Below are positions 8,004 through 16,938 of a stretch of DNA of 64,000 nucleotides, piece by piece. The translations under genes were made by a program, and so were the position numbers. Position 1 is the first letter of the stretch. Each line of letters opens with the position of its first letter. Below the pieces are notes generated by a model. The model searched no databases, had not been told where the DNA came from, and worked only from the letters and a program-made list of their open reading frames with translations. Source of the DNA: Mesorhizobium sp. Root102 (lineage in GTDB: Bacteria; Pseudomonadota; Alphaproteobacteria; Rhizobiales; Rhizobiaceae); NCBI RefSeq assembly GCF_001425625.1, contig NZ_LMCP01000044.1, forward strand, positions 1-64,000, in the 5' to 3' direction.

Positions 8004-8033
8004 AAAAAGCCCGGTTCGGCCGGGCCTTTCTTT
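8004..8033 (+). terminator. Rho-independent terminator after the UBP zinc-finger gene
   Basis: GCCCGG (8009-8014) pairs with CCGGGC (8020-8025) around a TTCGG loop, with A5 before and a CTTTCTTT tract after. It lies 25 bp past the stop codon. Confidence 0.75.
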
Positions 8034-8251
8034 GTCCAAGCATAATCGCCACCCGATGCCCGGCTGTCAGCGAACTGACAGGTTGCCCGTTCCAGGGTCT
8101 GCCAGCTCACGATCACAGCAGCCCGATCCTGGACGCTCTCTTCAGCGCATCGCCACTGGGTTCTTGAGCGCGCCCAAAAGGGATCGTCTCCCGAACAAAG
8201 CTTTGACATGATCGCGGCTAGTCTAGAAGCATTCAAAACGGGAAGGTTCGC

Positions 8252-8794
8252 ATGCACCCCACCTATACAAGCACGCAAAAGGCCATTCACTGGGCGGTGT
8301 TTCTGCTGGTCGTCGGCCTTTATGGCTTGACCTATATGGAGGAGCTTTTTCCACGCGGCGATCCCGGCCGCGCGATCGTCTGGTGGTTACATATTTCGTT
8401 CGGGCTACTGCTGTTTGCGCTGGTCGTCATCCGTGTCGGCCTGCGTCTGGCGCTGGGAACGCCGGGGCTGCCGACGGAAATGTCGGAACTTGAACGATGG
8501 GCGGCAAAGATCGCGCATCTGCTGCTTTATGCGCTGCTCGTGACCATTCCGGTTCTAGGCATCCTGCTGACCTGGTACAGGGGCGACGCGTTGAGTTTCT
8601 TTGGCCTCTTCACTATCCCGGCTCCGGTTTCGCCCGACCGCAACACGGCCCAATTCGTCAGGGAACTGCACAGTCTCTGCGCCAATTCCATCCTCATCCT
8701 CGCCGGAGTGCACGCGGCCGCGGCGCTGTGGCACCATTTCATCCGCAAGGACGACGTGCTCAAGCGAATGCTGCCGGAAGGCACGGGTGCCTAG
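8252..8794 (+). CDS. Cytochrome b561 family protein
   Basis: A 180-residue inner-membrane protein with four hydrophobic helices (about 11-30, 47-70, 88-110, 145-165) and the spaced histidines of bacterial cytochrome b561: His13 in the first helix (KAIHWAVFLL), His47 in the second, and two histidines in the last part (HAAAALWHHF). It should hold two b hemes and pass electrons from quinol to periplasmic acceptors. ATG 8252 has GGGAAGG upstream. It is a single gene; a TTGACA word about 45 bp upstream may be part of its promoter, but no -10 fits well. Confidence 0.85.
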   Translation: MHPTYTSTQKAIHWAVFLLVVGLYGLTYMEELFPRGDPGRAIVWWLHISFGLLLFALVVIRVGLRLALGTPGLPTEMSELERWAAKIAHLLLYALLVTIPVLGILLTWYRGDALSFFGLFTIPAPVSPDRNTAQFVRELHSLCANSILILAGVHAAAALWHHFIRKDDVLKRMLPEGTGA

Positions 8795-8875
8795 TCCGTG
8801 AAAGTGTGAGACTGTTTCCCGGGAAAAACGCATAGCGCTTTCCCTTGGGAAGATAGACCCAAGGCGCTTCTTCAA

Positions 8876-9049
8876 TCAGTCTCGCCGTGTTGGCGCCGGG
8901 GCGGGCTCGGGGTTGTCCACGCTGTTCTCGTTGATCTGGAAGGCCTTTCCTTCGACCTTCTTTTTCTTCAGGTCGTCGCCGGTCTGTTGCTGCGGCGGAT
9001 GCTTCGGGTTTTGCTTGGTGTTCTGGTTCACGTCGAGAGCTCTGGTCAT
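8876..9049 (-). CDS. Small hydrophilic protein of unknown function
   Basis: A 57-residue ORF with an excellent ribosome-binding site (GGAGGAA just upstream; ATG at 9052 or 9049). The product is very polar and probably disordered, with a Gln/Asn/Pro-rich N-terminal half (VNQNTKQNPKHPPQQQTGDD) and a basic KKKK cluster near residue 28. No cysteines or membrane segment. It reads leftward towards the convergent cytochrome b561 gene. No family recognised; the start signal and codon use make it likely to be real. Confidence 0.55.
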   Translation of the reverse strand: MTRALDVNQNTKQNPKHPPQQQTGDDLKKKKVEGKAFQINENSVDNPEPAPAPTRRD

Positions 9050-9218
9050 CATTTCCTCCAGCGGATTTCCTGGAACACAATGTCCGACGGTGCGTGGGGT
9101 TCCGGCAAAAGAAGACGCTCCCTGCGACCGGGCGTCTGCAGCCCGGCCGCTGTGCGGTCTATCGAGGGTTTCCGTCGGACGGCGTGCAGGAGCAGCGACG
9201 AGGCCGTCAGTTCGACTG

Positions 9219-9719
9219 TCATGCCGGCTTGTGCTGTCTCACGATCCTCCACTCATGCCAGATCAACACCATGACGACCGCATCGAAGACGGTCAGGACG
9301 AGCAGGCCGATCGAATGGGTGTATGAGTAGCGATAGACTTGATAGACCATGAATAGGCCCAATGCCGCGAGTGATGCCGGGTAAGACCAGAGCTTGCCTC
9401 TCAAAAGCCCGACAACCAAGGCCAGCTTTATGAGGCCGTGGCTGAGCAGGTAGAAGGCGTAAAACTCCTGGCTGGCGATCGAGAAATGGCTTGCCATTTG
9501 CGACAGATGGCCAGCTATGAAATCGGTCGGATCTTCGATCAATTCCTCCTGGGTGAGAGCATTGACCCAGGAGGCAATGGCATCGGTGGTGACGACATAG
9601 AGCAGGATCCCGCCGATGCATTCGATCAGGGCATGCGCGCCCTTGAGCCAGACGCCGATTTCGAAAATCTGATGGATACGACGTTCATCGACGAGCTTCA
9701 AAACCCACCTCACGATCAA
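9219..9719 (-). CDS. DUF2127 family membrane protein
   Basis: A 166-residue inner-membrane protein with about four hydrophobic helices. It opens with a short basic stretch and 'IHQIFEIGVWLKGAHALIE', typical of DUF2127, and has the family segment 'FYAFYLLSHGLIKLALVVGLL' in the middle, here split over residues about 86-106. Function unknown in the family. It is divergent from the PAP2 gene (9739), with only 19 bp between the starts, so their promoters must overlap each other's coding regions. Confidence 0.8.
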   Translation of the reverse strand: MIVRWVLKLVDERRIHQIFEIGVWLKGAHALIECIGGILLYVVTTDAIASWVNALTQEELIEDPTDFIAGHLSQMASHFSIASQEFYAFYLLSHGLIKLALVVGLLRGKLWSYPASLAALGLFMVYQVYRYSYTHSIGLLVLTVFDAVVMVLIWHEWRIVRQHKPA

Positions 9720-9738
9720 CTACGGAAACCGACGCCAA

Positions 9739-10281
9739 ATGGATGTGGCTTTAACACACTGGGCAAATGCCGCGGCCGGTATCAGCCCTTTTCTTGATAA
9801 AACGATGATCGGCGTCTCACAAATCGGCGTTCCCCTCATGGTGCTGGCCGTGGTCCTGCAATGGTGGGCGAAGGTCGACCGCTACCATGTTCGTCACGCG
9901 GCCGTGTCGGCCGGTCTGGCGTTCTTGCTCGGTCTGGCGATCAACCAGTTCATTCTTCTGTTCGTGCATCGGATACGGCCCTACGATGCCGGCGTGACGC
10001 ATCTGTTGATTGCGCCCAGCGCCGACTGGTCATTCCCATCCGATCACGCGACAGCCGCCATTGCGATTGTTGCGGCCTTTGCGATGCAAGGTCTCCCGCG
10101 CCGGACGATTGCGCTTTTTATCATGGCATTCCTGATCTGCTGGTCGAGAATCTACATCGGAACGCACTACCTGACCGACGTTGTCGGTGGGGCCGTCACC
10201 GGCGTCCTGGGTGCCATCGTGGTGCGACTGGCTTACCGCGAGAACTCCCGGTTGGACAAACTGGTGACCAAAATTCTCTAG
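9739..10281 (+). CDS. PAP2-family phosphatase (undecaprenyl-diphosphatase / BcrC-like)
   Basis: A 180-residue membrane protein with the three acid-phosphatase motifs: HRIRPYD (a short form of KxxxxxxRP), FPSDHA with the catalytic His, and SRIYIGTHYLTDV with the nucleophilic His. The helix count (five to six) and length fit BcrC-type undecaprenyl pyrophosphate phosphatases, which recycle the cell-wall lipid carrier; a phosphatidic acid or lipid A phosphatase is also possible. It diverges from the DUF2127 gene. Confidence 0.82.
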   Translation: MDVALTHWANAAAGISPFLDKTMIGVSQIGVPLMVLAVVLQWWAKVDRYHVRHAAVSAGLAFLLGLAINQFILLFVHRIRPYDAGVTHLLIAPSADWSFPSDHATAAIAIVAAFAMQGLPRRTIALFIMAFLICWSRIYIGTHYLTDVVGGAVTGVLGAIVVRLAYRENSRLDKLVTKIL

Positions 10282-10357
10282 CTCGGCGCTGCTCAACGAC
10301 GCATTCGGGTATGCAGTTGAGCTGGTTCCACACGACACTACGGACGCGACTTCAAAG

Positions 10358-10738
10358 TCAGCCAGCGAAGCATCGATACCCCAGCCATCCCGCCAGCGCG
10401 ACCGAAGCGACCCAGATACAGGCGATGATCACCGCCGCACCGCGGCTCACGGGCCTGTCAACGGCAAGGGCGGCGGCCTCTCGATGTTCCGCCATGACCT
10501 CAGGCGGTATCATCCTGACCACGGCAAGGATGCCCAGGGGGATCAAGATCGCATCGTCGAGATAGCCAACCACGGGGATGAAATCTGGGATTAGGTCAAT
10601 TGGCGATAAGGCGTAGCTTGCGACAAACACGGCAAGCGCCTTGGCGTACCACGGCGTTCGGGGATCACGCGCGGCGAGGTAGAGCGCATGCACGTCGCGC
10701 TTGATCGTTCGTGCCCATTCATTCAGTGCCGTGGTCAT
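10358..10738 (-). CDS. YkvA/DUF1232 family membrane protein
   Basis: 126 residues from ATG 10738. The DUF1232 core is clear at about 28-75: 'RTPWYAKALAVFVASYALSP' followed by IDLIPDFIPVVGYLDD, and one more hydrophobic helix closes the C-terminus (about 102-121). The longer open frame upstream of 10738 is low-quality sequence with no start signal. Function unknown; family members are small inner-membrane proteins. It converges with the PAP2 gene. Confidence 0.82.
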   Translation of the reverse strand: MTTALNEWARTIKRDVHALYLAARDPRTPWYAKALAVFVASYALSPIDLIPDFIPVVGYLDDAILIPLGILAVVRMIPPEVMAEHREAAALAVDRPVSRGAAVIIACIWVASVALAGWLGYRCFAG

Positions 10739-10812
10739 TGGCGACTTTAGCGCCAAATGATGACGCCCCGATAGCGCACGCCAGGAGATGCTCGGCGAGC
10801 CCCTACATGGTC

Positions 10813-10992
10813 CTATCGCACCGACCCCGTGACAGTCGGGTCGATCGTGCTGGGAACGGATTTGCGTTCGTTGCCGGCGAGTGCCGCTATGATCAGCAGG
10901 CTTGCAACCACCGGGACAAACAGGATGGCAATGCGGGCTTGCACGTAAAATATGGCGCGCCATTCATTGCGCTTGTCGGGGCTGTTGCTCAT
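10813..10992 (-). CDS. Small single-span membrane protein
   Basis: A 59-residue ORF from ATG 10992 (an in-frame ATG sits just before it). Residues 1-17 are polar, about 18-39 form one hydrophobic helix (IAILFVPVVASLLIIAALAG), and the tail is Ser/Thr-rich. The layout suggests N-in/C-out insertion. It reads in the same direction as the YkvA gene 75 bp downstream and may share its transcript. No family recognised. Confidence 0.5.
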   Translation of the reverse strand: MSNSPDKRNEWRAIFYVQARIAILFVPVVASLLIIAALAGNERKSVPSTIDPTVTGSVR

Positions 10993-11109
10993 CATACTCA
11001 CTTTGTCACACCCCCCGGGCCGTGACATAGCCGCGAACGGTTAAGCAACCCCTTCCGATAGTGTTAACCGGGCGGAATCGAGGCGAAATTCTCAGGCGAT
11101 ACGCCGGCC

Positions 11110-13155
11110 TCAGCCCAGCCCAATCCGCCTTGCCCCTTGCCGGAACAGCGCCACGGCATCCGGCTCGAAGTGGAAGGTGCCGATGAAATCGTCGAGGCGA
11201 TAGTCCGGCCGCGTCTTGCGGATGGCGGCGGCAAAGCCGCGTGCCTCGTCGAGCCGTCCCGCCAGAGCCAGGCAGTGGGCCGCGATTGCCAGGATGATGG
11301 CGTGCGCGTTGGGCCGCGCCGCCGCCTTCAGCGCCCATTCGGCCGCCTCCTCGAACTGGCCTAGCCGGACATGTGCCATGGCGCGTGCCCCCAGCATGCC
11401 AAACAGCAGCGGGTCGAACGGGCTCAGATGGCGCGAATGGTCGGAGGAGCCGATCGCCGCCTGCGGGTCGCCCGACTGAGAGTGGACGAAGGACAGTGCA
11501 TAGTGGCCAAGTGCGAAATTCGGGCTGAGGTCCACAGCCCGTTCCAGTTCGATCAGCGAACTGTCCTGCTCGCCGCGCAGCCACAGCGCCCGGCCCATCG
11601 CCCAATGCGCTGCCGGATTGTGGTCATCGATCAGCAGGCTGCGGCCGGCGCTCTCGAAGGCCAGCGCGCTTTCGCGGTCACGGTCGCCCCAGCGCTGGAA
11701 GGCGTTCTGCCAGTGGGTGAAGGACAGGCCGGCATAGGCACGGGCAAAAGTCGGGTCGAGCTGCAGGGCCGTGTCAAAGAAATGCTTCGCCTGCTCGTTC
11801 TCGGCCTGGGTGAAGCGGTACATATGCCAGAGGCCGCGATGATAGGCCTCCCAGGCGTTGAGCGAACTGGGCGCCTTCAGCATGGCGCGGTTACGCTCCA
11901 TCGTTTCGATCTCGGCCGAGATCGACGAAACGATGCTGTTGCCGATATCGTCGAGCACGGTGAAGATGTCGTCGGGCCTGCGCTCGAACGTCTCGGCCCA
12001 GACGATCCTGGCAGTGCGCACCTCGATCAGTTCGACGCTGACAATCAGGCGGCCGGCCGGGCTGCGCACCGTTCCGGTGGCGACATAGTCGACATTCAGC
12101 CGGCGGCCGGCATCCTCGGGCGCGATGTCCTTCTCGGCCAGCGCAAACACCGATCCGCGCGCGATGACGAAGAAATCCCGGAGCTTGGCGAGGCGGGTGA
12201 TGATGTCGTGGGTGAAACCATCGGCCAATCCACCGCCTGCGCCGGTCTCTTCAACAAACGGCATCACCGCCAGCGAAGCGTGGCTGGGCTCGACCGGGCC
12301 GGCATCTGAGGGCGTCGCGATCAACTGCGATATTGTGGACAGGCAGGCCGGCTGCGGTTGGAGCGGGGTGCCCGACTGTTGGTCACGGATTGCCCGCCAG
12401 GCCGCGCGAAGCGGTGCAAAATCTAGTTCCTCTGACTGGAACAATCGTTCCGCCGAAGCCAGGTGCTGCTCGGCCGCGCCGATCTCGCCGCGCCGGGCCA
12501 GACTGGCCAGAAGTGCTGCATGCGCACGCCCGTCGAACGGCGCCAGTTCCACCCATTTGTCGAGATAGACGATCGCCTCTTGGCTATCCGTCGGCAGGCT
12601 TGCGACAAGCTGTTCCAGCAAGGCGATGTGGCACGAGTGAAAACGGCGACGCTGGGCGATCAGCCAGCTGTTGAAATGAGGGCTGCGCTCGACCTCCAGC
12701 CCATCCAGCAAATCGCCGGCAAACAGTCCGGCAAGCGCTCGTAGCCGCTCGACATCGAGGTGACTGTTGCCTTGCGCGATCGCGCCGGCGACCTCCAGCG
12801 CATCCACATGGCAATCGTCCAGGTCAAGCGCGACCGTATCGCCCTGTGTGGAGATCCGGCGCCGCTCCGGCTCGTCGAGGACGCCGCGCAACTTGCTCAG
12901 GCACCAGCGCAGCTCGCCCCGTGGATCGTTCGGCACGTCCCACAGCAATTCGCACAGGCGGCTGCGGCCGGCCGGATGCGGTGCCAGCGCCAGGTAGGCG
13001 AACAGCGCTCGCAGCTTGCGCGACGCCGGCAGCGCCACCGGCACGCCGTCGCGCAGGATCGCCAGCGCCCCGAGCAGGCGCACGGAAAGCGCCGGCATCT
13101 CGCCGTCCAGCCTCGATCGTGCGGATTCCACGTTGGTTTCCACGCCTGCTCCCAC
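11110..13155 (-). CDS. SARP-like transcriptional regulator (winged helix, BTAD, TolB-like, TPR)
   Basis: The 681-residue protein has an N-terminal OmpR-type winged helix (about 25-100, with RKLRALFAYLALAPHPAGRS and LRWCLSKLRGVLD), a bacterial transcriptional activator domain (about 110-255), a segment resembling the TolB/FlgO-like part of adenylate-cyclase-type regulators (about 295-420, SLAVMPFVEETGAGGG and DYVATGTVR), and C-terminal TPRs (about 430-670). It has no ATPase domain. The start is GTG 13155; GTG 13143 (GGGAG upstream) and ATG 13098 are alternatives. It is divergent from the CysK-like/decarboxylase genes at 13340, the probable regulated targets. The TPRs may sense a ligand or partner protein. 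Confidence 0.78.
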   Translation of the reverse strand: MGAGVETNVESARSRLDGEMPALSVRLLGALAILRDGVPVALPASRKLRALFAYLALAPHPAGRSRLCELLWDVPNDPRGELRWCLSKLRGVLDEPERRRISTQGDTVALDLDDCHVDALEVAGAIAQGNSHLDVERLRALAGLFAGDLLDGLEVERSPHFNSWLIAQRRRFHSCHIALLEQLVASLPTDSQEAIVYLDKWVELAPFDGRAHAALLASLARRGEIGAAEQHLASAERLFQSEELDFAPLRAAWRAIRDQQSGTPLQPQPACLSTISQLIATPSDAGPVEPSHASLAVMPFVEETGAGGGLADGFTHDIITRLAKLRDFFVIARGSVFALAEKDIAPEDAGRRLNVDYVATGTVRSPAGRLIVSVELIEVRTARIVWAETFERRPDDIFTVLDDIGNSIVSSISAEIETMERNRAMLKAPSSLNAWEAYHRGLWHMYRFTQAENEQAKHFFDTALQLDPTFARAYAGLSFTHWQNAFQRWGDRDRESALAFESAGRSLLIDDHNPAAHWAMGRALWLRGEQDSSLIELERAVDLSPNFALGHYALSFVHSQSGDPQAAIGSSDHSRHLSPFDPLLFGMLGARAMAHVRLGQFEEAAEWALKAAARPNAHAIILAIAAHCLALAGRLDEARGFAAAIRKTRPDYRLDDFIGTFHFEPDAVALFRQGARRIGLG

Positions 13156-13339
13156 GCTGGCCTGTCGGCCTCTCCTGTATCACCAAACACGACACGGCGC
13201 ATCCGGCAGCGGATTTAAGCGCCGGATACCGTCATTGCCGCTGTGCGGCATGTTAGTCCTAGCGCGGCAAGGTCACGAAACCTCGCCGCCCAACCCGCCG
13301 GTTTGTAACCGGTCTGTGACAACAATCGAGGAGACCAAG

Positions 13340-14428
13340 ATGTTGCATCAGCAGAAAATCAGGACCACGGCCGGTCGCGGTCGCCTGTTCGACAGCATTC
13401 TCGACACCGTCGGCGATACGCCGGTGGTCCGTATCAACAATCTGGGACCAGCCCACGCGACCATCTACGTCAAGGCCGAGTACTTCAATCCCGGCGCCTC
13501 GGTGAAGGATCGTCTGGCGCTCAACATCATCGAGGAGGGCGAGCGCAGCGGTGCGCTGAAGCCGGGCCAGACGGTTGTCGAGGCGACCAGCGGCAACACC
13601 GGCATCGGCCTGGCCATGGTCTGCGCGCAGAAGGGCTATCCGCTGGTCGTCACCATGGCCGACAGTTTTTCCGTCGAGCGCCGCAAGCTGATGCGCATGC
13701 TGGGCGCCAAGGTGGTGCTGACGCCGCGCGCCGAAAAAGGCGTTGGCATGTACAAGAAGGCGGTGGAACTGGCTGAGGCCAATGGCTGGTTCCTCGCCCG
13801 GCAGTTCGAGACGGCCGCCAATGCCGCCATCCACGAGGCGACCACGGGGCGGGAGATCGTCAATGATTTCGCCGGTTCGCGGCTCGACTACTTCGTCACC
13901 GGCTATGGTACCGGCGGCACCGTCGTCGGCGTGGCACGCGTGCTGCGCCGCGAGCGGCCGGAAACCCGCATCGTGCTGTCCGAGCCGGCCAACGCGCAGC
14001 TCATCGGCAGCGGCAAGGCGCAGCAGCGCGGTGCCGATGGCGCTCCCGCTGCCAGCCACCCGGCCTTCGAACCGCACCCGATCCAGGGCTGGACGCCGGA
14101 TTTCATCCCCAACGTGCTGCAGGAGGCCATCGACTCCAGCCTCTACGACGAGGTGATGCCGATTGCCGGGCCCGAGGGCATCAAATGGGCCAAGGCGCTG
14201 GCACGCCAGGAAGGCATCTTCACCGGCATTTCCGGTGGCGCCACCTTCGCAGTGGCGCGGCAGGTCGCGGAGAAAGCGACGGCCGGGGCGGTGATCCTGT
14301 GCATGTTGCCCGACACCGGCGAACGCTACATGTCGACGCCGCTGTTCGACGGCATAGAGACCGAGATGGACGCCGACGAGATCGCCCTGTCGCGCTCGAC
14401 GCCCGGCTGCCAGTTCCCGGCGGCTTGA
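13340..14428 (+). CDS. CysK-like PLP-dependent beta-replacement enzyme (cysteine synthase family)
   Basis: 362 residues from ATG 13340, behind GAGGAGACC; the frame is open further upstream but that part overlaps the divergent regulator. Fold-type II marks are the PLP lysine in NPGASVKDRLA, the phosphate-binding loop TSGNTGIG, and GTGGTVVG. It is longer than housekeeping CysK (about 320) through a C-terminal extension ending in STPGCQF. The reaction is a beta-replacement on O-acetyl- or O-phospho-serine; the nucleophile (sulfide, sulfite, thiosulfate or another) cannot be told from sequence. It lies 13 bp before a group II PLP decarboxylase, so the product may be decarboxylated. The SARP-like gene diverges from it. 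Confidence 0.85.
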   Translation: MLHQQKIRTTAGRGRLFDSILDTVGDTPVVRINNLGPAHATIYVKAEYFNPGASVKDRLALNIIEEGERSGALKPGQTVVEATSGNTGIGLAMVCAQKGYPLVVTMADSFSVERRKLMRMLGAKVVLTPRAEKGVGMYKKAVELAEANGWFLARQFETAANAAIHEATTGREIVNDFAGSRLDYFVTGYGTGGTVVGVARVLRRERPETRIVLSEPANAQLIGSGKAQQRGADGAPAASHPAFEPHPIQGWTPDFIPNVLQEAIDSSLYDEVMPIAGPEGIKWAKALARQEGIFTGISGGATFAVARQVAEKATAGAVILCMLPDTGERYMSTPLFDGIETEMDADEIALSRSTPGCQFPAA

Positions 14429-14441
14429 CGGGAGATCCGCT

Positions 14442-15929
14442 ATGGACGCCGTGCAAGAACCCCTCGGCCTGGTGGCCGAGGAAACGCTCGATCCCCTGGA
14501 CTGGGCCGATGTGCAGGCCCTGTCGCACCAGGTCATCGACGATGCGGTCGATTATCTGCGTGACGTAGGCGACCGTCCGGTCTGGCGGGAGATGCCGGCC
14601 GATGTGAGAGAGGTCTTCGCGGCACCGCTGCCGCGATCGCCGGCGCCGCTCGCCGCTGTCTATGGCGAGGTCTCGCGCACGGTGATGTCCTATCCGATGG
14701 GCAACATCCATCCGCGCTTCTGGTCCTGGTATATGGGGTCCAGCAATTTCACCGGCGCGCTCGGCGATTTCCTGGCGGCAATCCAGGGTTCCAACCTCGG
14801 CGGCGGCAACCACGCCGCTGGGCTGATGGACAGCCAGGTGGTGAATTGGTGCAAGCAGATGCTGGGCTTTCCGGCTTCTGCCAGCGGCACGCTGGTCAGC
14901 GGCGGCTCGATGGCCAACCTTATCGGGCTGACCGTGGCGCGCAACACCAAGGCTGGCATCGACGTGCGCGAGCACGGCGTTGCTGCGATCGAGAAGCCGT
15001 TGCGTTTCTATGGCTCGGACCAGATCCACTCCTGCCACCGCAAGGCGATGGAAGCGCTCGGCCTCGGCAACCGGGCCCTGCGCCGCATCGCGACCGATGC
15101 CGGACTGCGCATCGACATCAATGCCTTGCGGGCGGCGATCGCCGAAGACCGCGCGGCCGGGTTCAAGCCGGCCTGTGTCATCGGCAATGCCGGCACGGTG
15201 AACACCGGGGCGATAGACGACCTGCGGACACTCGCCAAGCTGGCCCATGAGGAGGACCTCTGGTTCCATGTCGACGGCTGCATCGGCGCGCTGATCGCCA
15301 TCGCGCCCGAAAATGCCCATCGCGTCGCGGGCATCGAATGGGCCGATTCGGTCGCGCTGGATCCGCACAAATGGCTGCATGCGCCGTTCGAGGTCGGCTG
15401 TGCCCTGGTCAGGGATGCCGCCGCGCATCGCCGGACCTTCGCGGTGACGCCGGAATACCTGGAATCGACGCCGCGCGGCCTCGCTTCCGGCGAATGGCTG
15501 CACGATTACGGCTTGCAGACGTCGCGCGGCTTTCGCGCGCTCAAGGTGTGGATGGCGCTGAAGCAGCATGGCGTCGACAAGTTCGGCCGCCTGATCGACC
15601 AGAACATCGCACAAGCTCTCTATCTCGCAGGATTGATCGAGGCCGAGCCTGACCTGGAGCTGGCGGCATTGCCGACCATCAACATCGTCTGTTTCCGCTA
15701 TCAGCTCAGCTTGGCCGGCGAGGCGCTGAAGGCGCTCAACACCGAGATCATGCTGCGGCTGCAGGAACAGGGTATTGCCGCGCTGTCGGACACCACGGTG
15801 CATGGCGAGCACTGGCTGCGCGTGGCGATCACCAACCATCGCACAAGGCGCGGGGATCTCGACCTTCTGGTGGGTGAAACGATGCGGCTGGGGCGCGAAA
15901 TCGCGGCGCAGGGTGCTGCGTCTTCCTAG
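14442..15929 (+). CDS. Group II PLP-dependent amino acid decarboxylase
   Basis: 495 residues, full length for the AADC/GAD/CSAD group. The PLP lysine is in SVALDPHKWLHAPFE; other family marks are SGGSMANLIGL, the 'GSDQIHSCHRKAMEALGLG' segment and VDGCIGALIA. It removes the carboxyl of an L-amino acid to give an amine. Substrate not determinable: aromatic amino acids, glutamate, cysteine sulfinate or cysteate are all used in this family. It sits 13 bp after the CysK-like gene, almost certainly in one operon, which suggests a sulfur- or nitrogen-substituted alanine as substrate. Confidence 0.87.
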   Translation: MDAVQEPLGLVAEETLDPLDWADVQALSHQVIDDAVDYLRDVGDRPVWREMPADVREVFAAPLPRSPAPLAAVYGEVSRTVMSYPMGNIHPRFWSWYMGSSNFTGALGDFLAAIQGSNLGGGNHAAGLMDSQVVNWCKQMLGFPASASGTLVSGGSMANLIGLTVARNTKAGIDVREHGVAAIEKPLRFYGSDQIHSCHRKAMEALGLGNRALRRIATDAGLRIDINALRAAIAEDRAAGFKPACVIGNAGTVNTGAIDDLRTLAKLAHEEDLWFHVDGCIGALIAIAPENAHRVAGIEWADSVALDPHKWLHAPFEVGCALVRDAAAHRRTFAVTPEYLESTPRGLASGEWLHDYGLQTSRGFRALKVWMALKQHGVDKFGRLIDQNIAQALYLAGLIEAEPDLELAALPTINIVCFRYQLSLAGEALKALNTEIMLRLQEQGIAALSDTTVHGEHWLRVAITNHRTRRGDLDLLVGETMRLGREIAAQGAASS

Positions 15930-15977
15930 TCACCGGCAGGCATGCGATTCTGCCGCTCTGATTCGCGAGGTCCGACG

Positions 15978-16334
15978 GTGACGCTCTTTCGTATGGCTGC
16001 ACTGGCGGCCTTTGTCTTCACCACCTCGGCGCAGGCCGCCGAGATGGCCTTCTTCATCAAGAACCTGCGCAAGGAAGCGGTTGCGGTCGAACTGTTCAGC
16101 CGCGACCGCGAGACGGTCTGGCCGGGCAACGACAAGGTGTTCCTGATCGACCCCAGTTCGCAGAAATCCGTGCCGCTCTCGTGCAATCAGGGCGAACGCA
16201 TCTGCTATGGCGCCTGGGTCGATGGCAACGACAGCATCTCGGCCGGCGTCGGGCCGGACAATGACCAGCCTTGCGACAATTGCTGCTTCATCTGCGTGGA
16301 GCACTCGACCGAGACGATCGATCTGGTGCCGTAA
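15978..16334 (+). CDS. Secreted Cys-rich small protein (tandem paralog 1)
   Basis: 118 residues from GTG 15978 (GAGG upstream). A signal peptide runs to about residue 21 (cleavage near AQAA). The mature part shares a clear plan with the next protein: IKN...VELFSRDR, VWPG, LSCNQGERICYGAWVDG, then a CDNCCFIC cluster and the end ETIDLVP. Six cysteines suggest disulfides or metal binding in the periplasm. It follows the decarboxylase by 48 bp and may be in that operon. No known family recognised. Confidence 0.7.
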   Translation: MTLFRMAALAAFVFTTSAQAAEMAFFIKNLRKEAVAVELFSRDRETVWPGNDKVFLIDPSSQKSVPLSCNQGERICYGAWVDGNDSISAGVGPDNDQPCDNCCFICVEHSTETIDLVP

Positions 16335-16460
16335 AAGGGAGAAGCTGGCGTCGGACCCAAATTAAGTCAGGGATCAGGTCACCCGATCCACTTCCGCGAT
16401 TCAATGCAGCATGCAATGGTCGCCCCGCGGCCGGGTGGGCCGCTACTTCAGGGGGTTACC

Positions 16461-16832
16461 ATGCTTTACACCTATGCGCGCCGCACGCTGGTCGCGCTGT
16501 CGCTTGCCACACTGTTTGCGCCGTCCGCGCACGCCGCCGATATCACCTTCGCAATCAAGAACAGCCACCCCAACGCCATGCGCGTCGAGCTCTACAGTCA
16601 GGACCGCGACTATGTCTGGCCGGGCGAGGACAAGGACTATTTCCTCGACGATGGCGAGACCAAACAGCTGCCGATATCGTGCAACGAGGGCGAATCGATC
16701 TGCTACGGCGCCTGGGTCGATGGCGACGAGGGCACCTATTGGGGCGTCGGTCCCGGCAACAAGGAAAAATGCGAGGATTGCTGCTATACCTGCAACGGCG
16801 GCGAGACCGAGGAAATCGATCTGGTCCCCTGA
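16461..16832 (+). CDS. Secreted Cys-rich small protein (tandem paralog 2)
   Basis: 123 residues from ATG 16461, which has CAGGGGG upstream. A signal peptide runs to about residue 28 (SAHAA). The mature part matches the preceding paralog along its length: IKN...VELYSQDRD, VWPG, ISCNEGESICYGAWVDG, CEDCCYTC, and the same C-terminal EIDLVP. All six cysteines are conserved, so the pair arose by tandem duplication and the disulfide or metal site is under selection. Function unknown. Confidence 0.72.
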   Translation: MLYTYARRTLVALSLATLFAPSAHAADITFAIKNSHPNAMRVELYSQDRDYVWPGEDKDYFLDDGETKQLPISCNEGESICYGAWVDGDEGTYWGVGPGNKEKCEDCCYTCNGGETEEIDLVP

Positions 16833-16938
16833 CCGGCTTGACGGGTTTCCCTGCTGGAGCCATAGCCTCGACAGATACCCAGAGCGCGCCGTGTCTGTCC
16901 GTTCAGACGCGCCGTGCTTCAGGCAAAGGAGCCCAGCT

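Noticed and set aside
11371-12309. Plus-strand ORF opposite the SARP-like regulator
   Set aside because: Antisense shadow of a multi-domain regulator.
14220-15839. 539-codon minus-strand ORF opposite the decarboxylase
   Set aside because: Antisense shadow of a recognised enzyme with full catalytic motifs.
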